A DNA stretch of 64,000 bases from positions 22,857,666-22,921,665 of the forward strand of contig CM038919.1 in the NCBI GenBank assembly GCA_021904315.1, written 5' to 3'. Positions 24,420 through 35,685 of the stretch are shown in pieces. Below the pieces are notes generated by a model that saw nothing but the letters and a program-made list of their open reading frames with translations, made no database searches and was not told the DNA's origin. Position numbers and translations under genes: made by a program. Each line of letters starts with the position of its first letter. Position 1 is the stretch's first letter. The stretch comes from Sphagnum magellanicum. Taxonomy: Eukaryota; Streptophyta; Sphagnopsida; Sphagnales; Sphagnaceae.

Positions 24420-25410
24420 CTAATCACCTGGACACCACCTAAGGAAGGGATTACATTACTAGAGCTCTTTGGTGGTATTGGTACAGGTTTCAAAGCCCTA
24501 CTACAGTTAGGGATGGTGGTTCAGAGGTATTTCTACATAGACATTGATCCTACTGTAAGGCAAGTGGCAGCATCAAGAATGAGGGAGTTCGTAACAAGAT
24601 TTCCACAACAGTTTATAACCACAGCATGGAAGGCTAGTTTCATATTTTTGCCCTCTGACATACAATTAATTCAGAAGAATCATATGGAATTACTTGGCCC
24701 CATCGACCTCATCATTTTAGGTTGGGAGTGTCAAGGATTTTCAGCAGCTAGATTTGGAGAAGCCTTGAGTGACACAAGATTTGGTCTTTTCACAGACATG
24801 ATATGATTGATCACCTAGGCTCAATCCATTTCTCCTACACTTGGTTATGTAATTAAAAACACCCCTTTTCAGCTTGATCAAAGGGAGAAAGTCCAGGAGC
24901 ATTACACATGGGTCAAGCATTACCTTAGAGAGCCATTCCTACTTGATGTGGCACAATGCGGTTCTTATGTGCATTGACTACACAACTGGTGGACTAACTT
25001 GGCACCACTATTAGTTCTGCAGCTAACTTTGAAATACACTATCAGAAACCCCAACCTGCAGGTTTGTCACATATTAGATGATCAAAGTTCTTGCTAACTA
25101 GTTATAAGGCAAGAAAAACCTCTTTGGTTTCCTGGGAACATAATAGGAAAACCAAGAGGTGCTTGGCCCACCTTTGTCTCCTTCCTAGGAGCAAATGCCT
25201 TTCAAGGAGATGGACCAAGCTTGGTGCATCGTCATGCTTCAACCACTTGGGATGAACCAAGCCCAGAAGAAAAAGAAAGGGCTATGGGGTTCCAAGTTGG
25301 CACTACATGTCACACTAAGGTGACTAGATTGGAGTGTAACACTCTATTAGGGAGAGGCATGGACCTGAACTCCTTTACATGGTTGTTGGTAACTTGTGTA
25401 CTCTTTTAAA
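24420..25410 (+). other. C5 cytosine methyltransferase domain within the gypsy-type element
   Basis: Motif I ITLLELFGGIGTGF (FGGIGTG from 24,468) is the S-adenosylmethionine loop. LGPIDLIILGWECQGFS holds the motif IV region (Cys codon near 24,729). A NWWTNLAP phrase near 24,990 resembles the motif VIII region of DNMT3/DRM-type enzymes. EPSPEEKERAMGFQVGTT (near 25,255) matches the late C5-methyltransferase E-R-x-MGF region. The domain sits between protease and reverse transcriptase and on the same strand, so it is part of the element and not a host gene. Known C5 enzymes methylate cytosine in DNA. Closest class by eye is DNMT3/DRM-like, which is an inference. Confidence 0.8.
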
Positions 25411-28400
25411 TGTACACAACACCAACACTGATTCAATTAGCTTGCAATTTTGGCGATGTAACCACATAGCACCCCGACCAAGTACACTTGCCTATCTTCA
25501 ACACTCTACATTTCACTCTTAGTGTTGGGGGGGAGGATGTACCATGTAATTTGATTCAAGTTGTGTTTAATACACCTAGAGGTACATTAGCTTCTAGAGA
25601 AACAATTATAACCTTCTACGAATCTGTGCAGTTCGATAGTGGAGAACCCAATACACCAGGTTTTTCAAACATGTTTTCCAGCTCCATTCCATCTGTTTCC
25701 AACTACCCTTTCGTTATGGAGAACCAGCTCACCAAGAAGGAGAGAGACTAGGTCATAGACTTGTTAATCAAATATGAAAATGTGTTCACATTCTCAATGA
25801 AAGACTTAGGTAGGTGTAAGACCATGTAGTTTTCTATAGACCTTATGGATGAGACACCCGTCTATCGAAAGAGGCATAGGTTGAGTAAGCATGAGTGGGA
25901 ACTGGTAGATGAAAGATGCAAAGAGCTCCATAAGGCTCGTCTCATTCAACCATCAAATTCTAATTACCGCTATAGTAATGATAGCAAAGAAAGATTCAGC
26001 TGGATTATGGACTGAAAAAAGGATGTGTGGGGATTATAGGCCTTTGAACCTAGTTACACCTCAAGATAGGTACCCCATGCCCATCCCTGAAGAATTATTT
26101 GATAGCATTGGAGATTCAAACATCTTCATAATTGTGGATCTGAGGCAAGATTTCAACCAGATTGTGTTCGGTGCAAAGGATCACAAGAAAACGACATTCC
26201 ATGGAAGCACCAAGTTATGGGAATGGCTTGTGATACCTTTTGGATAAAAAAATGCACCTATCTTCTTTCAGCGAGTCATGGACCAGGTTATCGAAGGGGC
26301 AGATTTCCTGAAGTCCTACATAGATGACGTCTTAATGCATAATAAGGGACTCCTGCAACATTTGGTTCATCTTGAGGAGTTATTCAAGAGGTTCCACGAA
26401 ATCAATATGAAGATCCATCCTAAAAAGTGTGAGTTTGTTGTCACCTCAATAATCTACCTTGGACATAGAATTTTGCCAAATGGTATTACGGCTCATTGGG
26501 CCAAAGTAATAGCCATTTTGGAGATGCCCAATCCTACTGATGTTCACACATTGAGGAGCTTCATCAGATTATGTAATTACTATAGAATTTATGTCCAAAA
26601 CTTTAGTACTATTGCTCATCCTCTTTATGCATTGCTAAAGAAGGATGTTGCTTGGACATGGACTGATGAGGCTCAAGAAGCTTTCAACACATTCAAGGAA
26701 AAGCTTTCAGAGTTCCCCATTCTGAGAAGACCTGATTTCAGCAAGGTTTTCATTCTACACACTAACTGGAGTGTTCTTGGTATTGGAGCTATTCTTGGCC
26801 AACTTGATAAGGAAGGCAAGGAATATGTTATCGCCTATGCATCCCGAAGTAACAACAAGGCTGAGAGCAACTACTCTTCATACGAGGGGGAGTGCCTTGA
26901 TGTTGTATGGGCTGTCATACATTTTAGGCCTTATCTTTATGGCACCAATGTAAATTTGTGTACCGACCACTAGCCTATCAAGTGGTTGATGACCAACGAT
27001 AAGCTTACTGGTAAATTAGCTCATTGGGCGTTTATACTTTAAGAGTATGAGTTCAAGGTTATTCACTAACCTGGTATTACACATCAAAATGCGGATACCA
27101 TGTCACGAAGACCCCTCACTACCTCTGAACATTTTTCAGAAGTTAAGCATGATTTTGACCAAATTCCAGCAGTACATGTATCTAACGCATCTAGTTATTT
27201 TGCACTACTGCAATGTAACCTGGTTGAGCATCCCATTATGGATATATGGGAGGACTTGGATACTCTGAGGTTTCTTCAACATGGGGAATACCCTCCCCAA
27301 GTTACATCAAATCAGCTAGATCGTATACAACAGTAGTCCAAACACTATTCATGGAGGGATAATCACCTTGTCCAATGCTTACCACAAGGCGCTAGAATGG
27401 TTCCACCACCACATGAATGGCCTAGTCTTATTCAAAAGGTACACTCAGAACTTGGACACTTTAGAGTTAAGCGCACTTATAGCCTTCTCACTCCTCATGA
27501 CCATTGGAGAGGTATGTATGTTAAAGTCTGAGACATCATTGCTAGGTGTGAACAATGTGGTAGAGTGAGAAATTCTTTCTCCTCTCGATAGCTCACACTT
27601 TCTCCATTCCCTATTTAGGGCATGTTCTATCGTTGGTCATGTGATTTAGCTCAAGAGTTACCACAAACCTCCAAGGGTAATGTTTACATCATGATTATGA
27701 TTGAGCATTTTTCAAAATGGGTTGAGTTTGCTGCGCTATCGGACAAGTCATCGCATAGCACCAGCCAGACTTTCTTACAACAGGTTCTAAGTAGGTTTGG
27801 GGCTTGTGCCGAATGCCTTACTGATCAAGAATCAAAATTCAGGGGAGAATTCCAAGACCTACTTGACCATGCTCTCATTGACCATCGTCGGACTTCAAAA
27901 GATCATCCCCAAGCTGATGGCCTTGTAGAAAGGATGGTTCAAACGTGCAAGAAGGGACTTTGGAAGATTTGCCTCACTAAGAACAAAGAGGGTTGGGACC
28001 TGGCCCTCCCTTACATCGCCATGGGTTACAGGATGTTCAAACACGCCTCTTTATCTCATTTTTTTCCTTACTTTTTACTTTTTGGGAAACATCCCATTCC
28101 ACCCTCTTCCATTATTGCTCAAATGGACCAGGTTGTGGACTTGGATTCCCTAGCCACTTGGGCTAGGGTCATTGTAGAAAGGGCTGTTCTATTCAGGAGG
28201 GTTATGCCCATGGCCATGGAGAACCTATTCATTGCACAACATCGAGACACCTTACAATATGCACACACACAAAGTGGTAGTTATAAACCTAAGGTGAGAC
28301 AATTTGATGTTGGTGATTTTGTGTATCTCTAACGGCAACCCAATGATATTTTAGACATTTCTTCCAATCGCACTATCTTGAGGATTAAGGCGATAAGGCT

Positions 28401-28536
28401 TTCAGGTGTGTTGGAATTGCAAGGAGCTGACAGACGCACAATTCAGGATCATTCCAAAAATTATGCGCCCTGCCACTTGCTAAACTTGGATCCTACCATC
28501 ATCACGTCAACTTGGATTCCTCCACTTGATTATCCA

Positions 28537-28671
28537 TGTCAGGTATGTCAAAGGATAGACGATGCTGATCAGATGTTGCTTTGCGATAACTGTAATGGTG
28601 GATACCATCTCTTCTGCCTCAAGCCGAAGCTCATTCAAGTTCCCACCGGCAATTGGTATTGTTCATCATGT
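28537..28671 (+). other. PHD finger at the end of the element's Pol region
   Basis: A complete C4HC3 pattern is readable: C-x2-C-x11-C-x2-C-x4-H-x2-C-x14-C-x2-C, with MLLCDNC, GGYHLFCLKP and GNWYCSSC. PHD fingers read the histone H3 tail, often its K4 state. It follows the integrase C-terminal region directly and precedes the purine tract, the place where chromoviruses carry a chromodomain. A role in choosing integration sites is inference by analogy. Confidence 0.85.
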
Positions 28672-28744
28672 TCTCCTACAACACCTTGACTCCTACTCAA
28701 ACCATGCCATGCTTTTCCCGGCTCAGGTCTAGGGGGGGGATACA

Positions 28745-29213
28745 TGAAAATTTCATCTCAACCTCCTCTTATGCATTGTATATATATGTGTGTGTGCATC
28801 TATTTTTCGTTGATTAGTTTATACCTTTGATTAGCTTTAGTCTTTTTGTTAGTAAAGTTTACTACGCATTAACACCCTCACGACACTGTACATCACGACA
28901 CTACATGTCACAACAACTGTCATGCCCATACATGCCCTCATACATGATGGCCAGTTACAAGCATGCCCATGTGCGCTTTTAGGGTTAATGTACGGTCTTA
29001 GGCAATTGTACGTTATTAGGTACTTAAGGTTTCAGTTTGTTGACGACAATATAAAAGGCCAAACCCTTCCTTTCTTTTTTTAGTTTTTCTAAATTCCTTT
29101 GTCAGGATAGTTTCCTCCATAATAAACTAGGATTTTTAGATGCTCACAGCGGCCATTGCACAGCCACCGTCTACATACATTTGATTTTCTTCTTTCTTTG
29201 CAATTTAAATACA
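28745..29213 (+). repeat. 3' LTR of the gypsy-type element
   Basis: The LTR starts TGAAAATTTCATC right after a G-rich purine tract and ends at about AAATACA, with about 469 bp between. It contains a TATAAAAGG box near 29,051, consistent with an LTR promoter. Its first ~165 bp recur immediately downstream. Confidence 0.75.
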
Positions 29214-29241
29214 AATTTCATCTTAACCTCCTCTTGTGCAT

Positions 29242-29282
<41 letters not shown>

Positions 29283-29396
29283 ATTTATTTTTGATTGATT
29301 AGTTTATACCTTTGACTGGCTTTAGTCTTTTTGTTAGTAAAATTTACTACGGATTAACACCTTTACGACACTGTACGTCACGACACTACACGTCAC
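29214..29396 (+). repeat. Second, partial LTR copy in tandem
   Basis: AATTTCATCTTAACCTCC to ACACGTCACGACACT repeats the start of the preceding LTR, with about a dozen substitutions over some 165 aligned bases. It also has a TG-dinucleotide expansion (29,252-29,281, 15 units). It stops where block P begins. Two abutting LTR starts suggest recombination between elements or a second insertion later cut by the duplication junction. Confidence 0.7.
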
Positions 29397-29400
29397 GACA

Positions 29401-31763
29401 CTCATCTAATTAATAGAGAGGTGAATAGGAGAGGTGTTAGGAATTCAACTTGCTCTTGCCTAAATTCAGGAATTTGAGCTTTTTCAACTCTTAACTCTCA
29501 TTGTTGGTCTTCCTACCTTCCACACAACAAATGGTGTTGCCCTAATATTAAGGCCTGCTTTACACTAGGAGTCACGGCCAAACTTCAACCCAAATCAAGC
29601 GTCCCTATTGGGGCAAAAGTTGAAATCAGCCCCAATGGCTTTACATTACGAGTCAAGGCTAGAGTACAAAAAATCTTTTCAATCTGCCCCAAGTTACTAA
29701 TAACTGCTGAACTTTATGGCCTTGTATTGGCCCCAAGGCTGGAAAAAGGATACCATTGAATTTGGGAGGCCAAATTGACCTTTGAGATGCACCCACAATT
29801 AATTAATTAATTAATATGCATTGCAAGTAGATATAATCACTAAGAATATATGATATATACACTTACATGCCTCCAAAACATTCACATGGGGTTGTGGAAT
29901 TGTAAATGAAAACTTTGTACACTTCCCCCTACATGCAGGTGTAAAAAAACATATTTACACAACTATTAAGTTTTTACACTTACCCACACAACACTGGCTC
30001 ACACCAGAACCAGTGTTGGGCGACTCTTTATCAGAATAAGGGCCCAAGCGAGGCAAGCCCAATTTTGATAAATCACATTGCCTAAAGCTTTAGCAAACAT
30101 AAAGACTTGGACGATTCTTTGTTTTTAAAATTTCTTTTGGGTGATACCCATTGCTACGTACTATAAGAAAAAATTAAAATAGGAGGGCAACTGTTTCAAA
30201 AAAACAAAACTTCCATAGAAGCAGACATTACTTTTTTCACAATGCATGCCTTTCAGAGATGAAAAGTAAATGGTGAAAAACATGCCTTCCAACAATACTA
30301 TTTTCTTTTTCAAGGTCTTTATGTGCATACTGTAACACACAAAAATGAATTAGGAGGTATTGCTTTTAAATTGCAATAATAGTTAGTGCAAGCATACATG
30401 GAACCTTAAACTTTTATTAGTGCACAAAGTTTTCATTGAATTATCTTTCCCGACTCCTTACTTTCACATTGTCTTCTTGACTAAAATGATTTGAAAAAAA
30501 ATCTAAAGTGTCCAGGCCCAAAGCAACCTGTCTCAACATTTGGTGATTGGATACTTCCCAAAAACTTGTATCACATAATTTCAATTGCAATGATGTTCAA
30601 AATAGCTTTTGAATTTATTGGGGCTTGCCCCCACAGGGACAGGGACTGTCGCATTCGATCCAACTTTTGGAAGTTTTCCGTTATTATTTGGAAGTTTTCC
30701 GTTATTATTTGGAAGTTTTCCGTTATTATTTGGAAGTTTTCCGTTATTAGAACCGGTTTCTTTGGTGAAAGTGTTTAGACTGTTTAAATTGGAACAGATT
30801 TTTGTGCGGTGTTCAGAGTGTGGACACAGTAGGTAGATGTACAATATCTTATCTATTAGCATGGCCAGCGTATTTGTGACGCCTCGTTTTCCATCAGGAC
30901 AGACCACGTACGTTAGGCGCACGTCACGGGCTACGTACCCACAATAGATAAGCTAAAAGCGATCAAACATGTGACCTAAGTGGGGAGTTCCTATCGGATG
31001 CATCTGGACCGTCCAGTTGGAACCGTATACGGTAATTCGCGTGCGGGCTTCTCAGCGGAAAACTCCGGCGATGGCTCGGCTGCGGTACCTATCGGATGCA
31101 TCTGGACCGTCCACTGGGAACCGTACGACAAGTCGCGGTCTTGTCCACGGGAAGCGCTGGCAAAGGCTGGACTCGGCTCGACTCGGGACCCCGTTCCCTC
31201 CTCCTCTTCCGCCGCCACGGCTCCTTCCCTCCCTCGTTCAGCTTCCCAAGGATAGCCAGGGAGAGATTGTCGTCAAGCTAGGCGGCGTTTCAGTCGACGT
31301 ACACGAGCTGCCGTACACGATCATGGTGAAGAAGGCTCCGTAGAGCCGCCTTGACCCTGTCGAAGCAGCATCCCCGAAGAATTCGTGTAGCTGCTGCTGC
31401 TGCAGTAAACTATTGTTTCCATAGTTACTAATATGCAAGCAGCTGTGTCATAAGTTAACAAAATCATATTGCAAGTCCCAGTGTCTGATAATCACCAGCT
31501 GGGTGCAGCTCTGGAGCGGCCTCTGAGGACCTAATTCTCCTCTACAATATAACATTATAGTTCAGATTCCAGTGTCTCCAAGTATTGCAGGCTGTACCAG
31601 CTCTAGCTAGTAACCTTGCGATTGTGAAGTGAATTTGAGTCTAGATTTTGATCAAGTCGAAAAAGATCACTTCGTGTCTAAAAATTTGATCACGAGATTA
31701 GAGGCGGGAGAGATCTGCTGCATCCATATTCGCGGGGAACCTTATCTACGTGCTAGCAGCGAT
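29401..31763. other. 5' flank of the right methylesterase copy
   Basis: The first part (29,401-30,028) equals 13,312-13,942. A segment at 30,247-30,540 is absent from the left copy. A GC-rich stretch (about 31,060-31,530) just upstream of the gene is also absent there. It holds a second GGATGCATCTGGACCGTCCA (31,096) about 98 bp after the first (30,998) and a CTG run near 31,390. An open frame here (31,017-31,343) has no family resemblance. This GC-rich stretch could be promoter, leader or an upstream exon. Confidence 0.5.
30669..30749. repeat. Tandem 21-bp repeat, nearly four units
   Basis: The unit GGAAGTTTTCCGTTATTATTT occurs three times in full and once in part. The left copy has a single diverged unit near 17,482. 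The expansion lies about 1 kb upstream of the right methylesterase gene. Frames through it give repetitive peptides and are not real genes. Confidence 0.9.
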
Positions 31764-33883
31764 ATGGGACAAGTCGATGGGTCACACCTTCATTGGGTAC
31801 TGGTGCACGGGTCGATGCATGGAGCATGGTCGTTTTATAAGACGATGGCATTGCTGCAGGCAGAGGGGTACAAGGTAACGGCGGTGGATTTGGCAGGCTG
31901 TGGTGCCAGCGCTGTCGACCCCAACACGGTCTCCGATTTCGAAGTCTTTAACCAGCCTTTGGTGGACGTTTTGAATGCCATCCCTGCAACGGAACGGGTA
32001 ATAAATCTATGCACTCCTGCATCCAGCTTGAATGAAATCTAGATATCTAGGGGTAAAGATCCGTCGTGAAGAAAGTTATGGTCTGTTACATGAATAGTTT
32101 ATTTTCAAACCAATGCCCATCATAAAAAATTGCCACAAATTACGTATCACTGATTTTGCTAAAGTTCTTGGAACTCGCATTGAAGTACTCAGCATCAGAG
32201 CTGGAAGTGCGTCATTTTGAAATTGATCAGACGCTGTGTTTTGGACTCGGTTTTGGTTTAGCTTGAACTTCAATGAGACGCTGCAAGGTCCCGGAATTGG
32301 TACAGTACTGCCATGGGTTATTGAATTGGTGGTTTATATATATTATCTTGGGGACCGGGGTGTGTTCTTCTTCCTGCAGGTGGTGTTAGTGGGGCACAGT
32401 CTTGGATCGATAAGTCTGTTACATGCGATGGAGAATTTCACGCATAAGATCTCCTTGGCTATTCATGTGGCTGGTGCTCTGCTGCCAAGTGGAGTCTCCT
32501 TCGAAACTACAGGAGACTACTTTAAAGGCGTACGTAGGTCCAAACTCTGATTCTCTCACCACCTATGATCCTTGTCAAGTCTTGTAAAATTTCCAGTTTG
32601 AAATCATGCAAGCTGTGTGCAGACCTCAGATCATGTCGCATTCATAATAGTTGTAAACAAATGGGGAAAGGGAAAAACACTGATTTGCGGCTTCACTTAT
32701 GTCGAGACTCCGACGCTGTTCATGGACATCTTTCCATTAGGCTGTTGTGATCACAGTAGCTTTCCATTATCTTTTTTCAAGTAGTTGTGCTCACAGCCAT
32801 CTCACAGCTCTACCGGTCAAGTATTGACCAACTGTAGGAGGTCTGAGTCAAACTGCGACTTACCATACAATGGTCAACATCTGTCCTTTTCTTTATGAAA
32901 ACATGTGTTTCCAGAGTTCCTAACACGATTAATTACATATTTTTCACCACAGTTGTTGCAGCTCTCCAATGGAAAGTGACCGTCCCTGCAGCAAGAAACA
33001 AGGCCCTATTTCAATGGCTTTCCGCTAGGCTAGTGTGATCACAGCACACTAATGGAAAGAGACTCTCAGCTTGACAATAGAATAGTGTGATCTAGTTCTT
33101 CCCAGCTGCATGAGTGAATCTTCAGAAACTATACTCGAGTTTACTTAACATCTAACAGTGCAATTGCAGCTTATTAATATTATGGGATGCCTGTCGTGGT
33201 TTGTCTCTTCAGTTATTCCCGGTAATTGGTCCATTCCTGAAATTTGCAAGGCCGATTTTCGGCAACGGGCCTGAAAATCCTCCCACCACAGTCACCATCG
33301 ACAAGGCAAACCTGCAGGAAGTTTTTTACAGTTCACCCACAACACCATCTGCGGTACTGAGCCTTCCTAATTTTCATATCCAGCTGCAGGTCATGAGTTC
33401 ACTTGTTCTGTTGATCAATATAATTCGGAACCACAACTTTATGTAATCGGTCAGGTCTAGGTCTGCAGTAATTTCATGATCAATCCTGCACTGATCTGAA
33501 TGCTTTTGAAGAATTGCAAACATTTTTTGAAATTCTGGTCAATTTTTCTCTGGACGTTTGGACCTGCATATGGATGGTTGATCTGGTCATATGATTCACA
33601 GGATTTGGTACTAGCACAAATCATGTGCAGACCAGTATCTTTCAAGATACAATTTTCCACAGTGGTGCACTATACAAAGGAGAAGCATGGAACAATTCCA
33701 TCCGTGTATATCAAGACTTCCATTGACCAATGCTTACCTCCTTTATCTCAAGAGTACATCATAAACGCATGTCCCCAAACTGAAGTGGTGGAGGTACAAG
33801 CTGATCACACCCCTATGTTTTCTGCAACAGACGAGCTTCACGAGATTCTTCTAGGACTTGCTGCAAAGTACACTAGTGCATAA
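31764..33883 (+). CDS. MES-type methylesterase / alpha-beta hydrolase, copy 2
   Basis: Predicted exons are 31,764-31,997, 32,380-32,529, 33,213-33,353 and 33,602-33,883, giving 268 codons. The exon structure and reading phase are the same as in copy 1. The triad is Ser85 (GHSLGS), Asp217 (SIDQC) and His244 (ADHTPMF). The intron 2 donor here is GTACGT, stronger than copy 1's GTGCGT. The first 13-15 codons of exon 3 differ in sequence and length from copy 1 and then identity resumes at IFGNGPENPP. Elsewhere I count about 14 amino-acid-changing and 3 silent differences, clustered in the last exon. Both copies look translatable, so they may be diverging in function or be relaxed. The substrate is unknown. 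Confidence 0.85.
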
Positions 33884-35685
33884 ACTAAAGCCATTTAATT
33901 ATATTTTTGATCTGACCCAGTCAAGCTGGGTAGTATTTTATTGTGCAAGATCTTTTTTTTCATATGGGCAAAAGTAAAGTATATAGAAAGTTTTTAAATT
34001 GGTATTACAATAAAATTTTGTCCCTGTATGTGTATGTTAAGTGATTTCACTAGATTTGAAGTGAATTCACTAAAGTTAGTAAACTAGTGAATTCACTAAT
34101 GTTAGTAAACTAGTGAATTCACTAATGTTAGTAAACTAGGGCTACTTGGAAAGTATGGAATTCATTAGTCTTAACAAAGAAAGACTAGTTGAAAAATAAT
34201 GAATTCATTGGTCTAGTGAACAAGGACCGGTGAATTGTATCCACATTCTATAATAATGTGGATAATCTAAATCAATTCATATATTAGTGATCATGAAGAA
34301 TTAAATTCAACCTCTGAATCTAGGGTGTTTGAAATGACAATTATTCATTTGTATTATCTGAAATGCATATAATATCCTAGTACTTATGCACTGGAAGCCT
34401 CCAAGATTTATAACATTTGAAACAATATATGTTAAAGTAGTTATTTTCTTTCCATGGAATGGATTTGAACTATGCAACCTATACAATTTGAGGGTTGAAG
34501 CATAGTAAATTAGATTGCTTATCTTAGTTATAGCATAAATGAAAAATAGTCATAAAATAGTTGTAAATAAGCTTTGATATATTGAATTTAAAAACATTAT
34601 TTAACACAATATTTAATATGAACATCTTTTTAGATTTTTTTAATAATTATATTTAATAATCACATGTTTCAAATCGGTATAAAGAAAATTTATTGAAATA
34701 CAAGCAAAGATCATAATTTATTTTTAATTAGTTTTTTAAAAATTTCAAGTTAATGGTGCATTAAAATGCACATGTAAATTTTCATTTTTTATTATTAATA
34801 TCAAAATTCATCAAACTGGATTAATATTAAAATATTTTTTTAAAAATCACCAATCAATTTAAAGTGTACTTACTACTTATTTTTATTATATTAGAAATTT
34901 TCAAATTTTATATTTATCTAATAATGGAGACATAGATATTTTCATAATGACATTTAAAAATGAGTTGAATTATTTTTTGAATGTTTATGTTGAAAGTTTT
35001 CATATTTAAAAATTATATTTTAGGTGGGATAGTTTTTTGAACTAATTTACCATGCTTTCACCCTTGAAGTGTGCAAAAATATAAAATTTATTACACATTT
35101 TTTACATGACGTATTTAAGTTGAAATATGAATGAACTAAATCAAGCTTATTTAGGATGTAGTGTGATGCTTAAGTAGAATTTATCATGGGAGTTACTAGT
35201 TAATACTAATTGGACTAAATTACAAATCAAGGACTTCAATCCCATTTGCAAGTAATCTGTTGATGAGAAAAAGATGAGAAGAAGTACTACCAAGCCTTTT
35301 GTAATTTTGGTGATCATGGCTAGGTTAGGAAATGTTATATTCCTGGTGTTTAATTGTGCTTGTGATAAGGGGAATTGTTATGCAAGAAATCAATTACATA
35401 TAAAGAACTTCAAGAAAACTACAAACTTTTTTTTGAAAACCTTAAAATATAGTGTGACCAAAGATGGACTTGGAAATGCCATGAATATTTTTTTGGCTTT
35501 GTTATTATTGAAGGTTTTTATTTCTCTGACTTCAACAAGGGACAAATTTGATTCAAAACTAAAGTTTTCCTTGACTTGAATAACAATATCGCAGCTAGAA
35601 CAATTAATGTGTTTATCCAATTTGACATCCAAATTATGTTGAAAAGTTTGTAGATTTCTATTCAAATAGATCATTAAACATAACT
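33884..35685. other. 3' flank of methylesterase copy 2, AT-rich
   Basis: This is shared with 20,181-21,990. A tandem 26-bp repeat (GTGAATTCACTAATGTTAGT...) with three units lies at 34,061-34,138. The left copy has one. No gene is called. Confidence 0.5.

Larger units (their letters stand above)
22113..29396 (+). mobile_element. Ty3/gypsy-type LTR element fossil with DNA methyltransferase and PHD finger
   Basis: Parts in order: Gag-like region (about 22,113-22,880) with two zinc-knuckle-like motifs near 22,460-22,570; retropepsin-like segment with LLDTGAQPMILG (within 23,288-24,100); C5 DNA methyltransferase (24,420-25,410); reverse transcriptase with YIDDVL (25,750-26,560); RNase H with ASRSNNKAESNYSSYEGECL (about 26,700-27,100); integrase with zinc-binding and catalytic core (27,360-28,330); PHD finger; purine tract (about 28,729-28,741); LTR. 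The PR-RT-RH-IN order defines Ty3/gypsy. No 5' LTR is seen, so the left end is truncated in or before Gag. The element is broken, with roughly ten or more interruptions, and appears old. Confidence 0.88.
29401..35685. repeat. Duplicated block P, right copy
   Basis: This matches 13,312-21,990. It begins exactly where the LTR fragment ends and joins block Q without a gap at 35,685. It is the more compact copy, without LINE or 298-bp insertion, and so serves as the empty-site reference for both. Confidence 0.88.
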
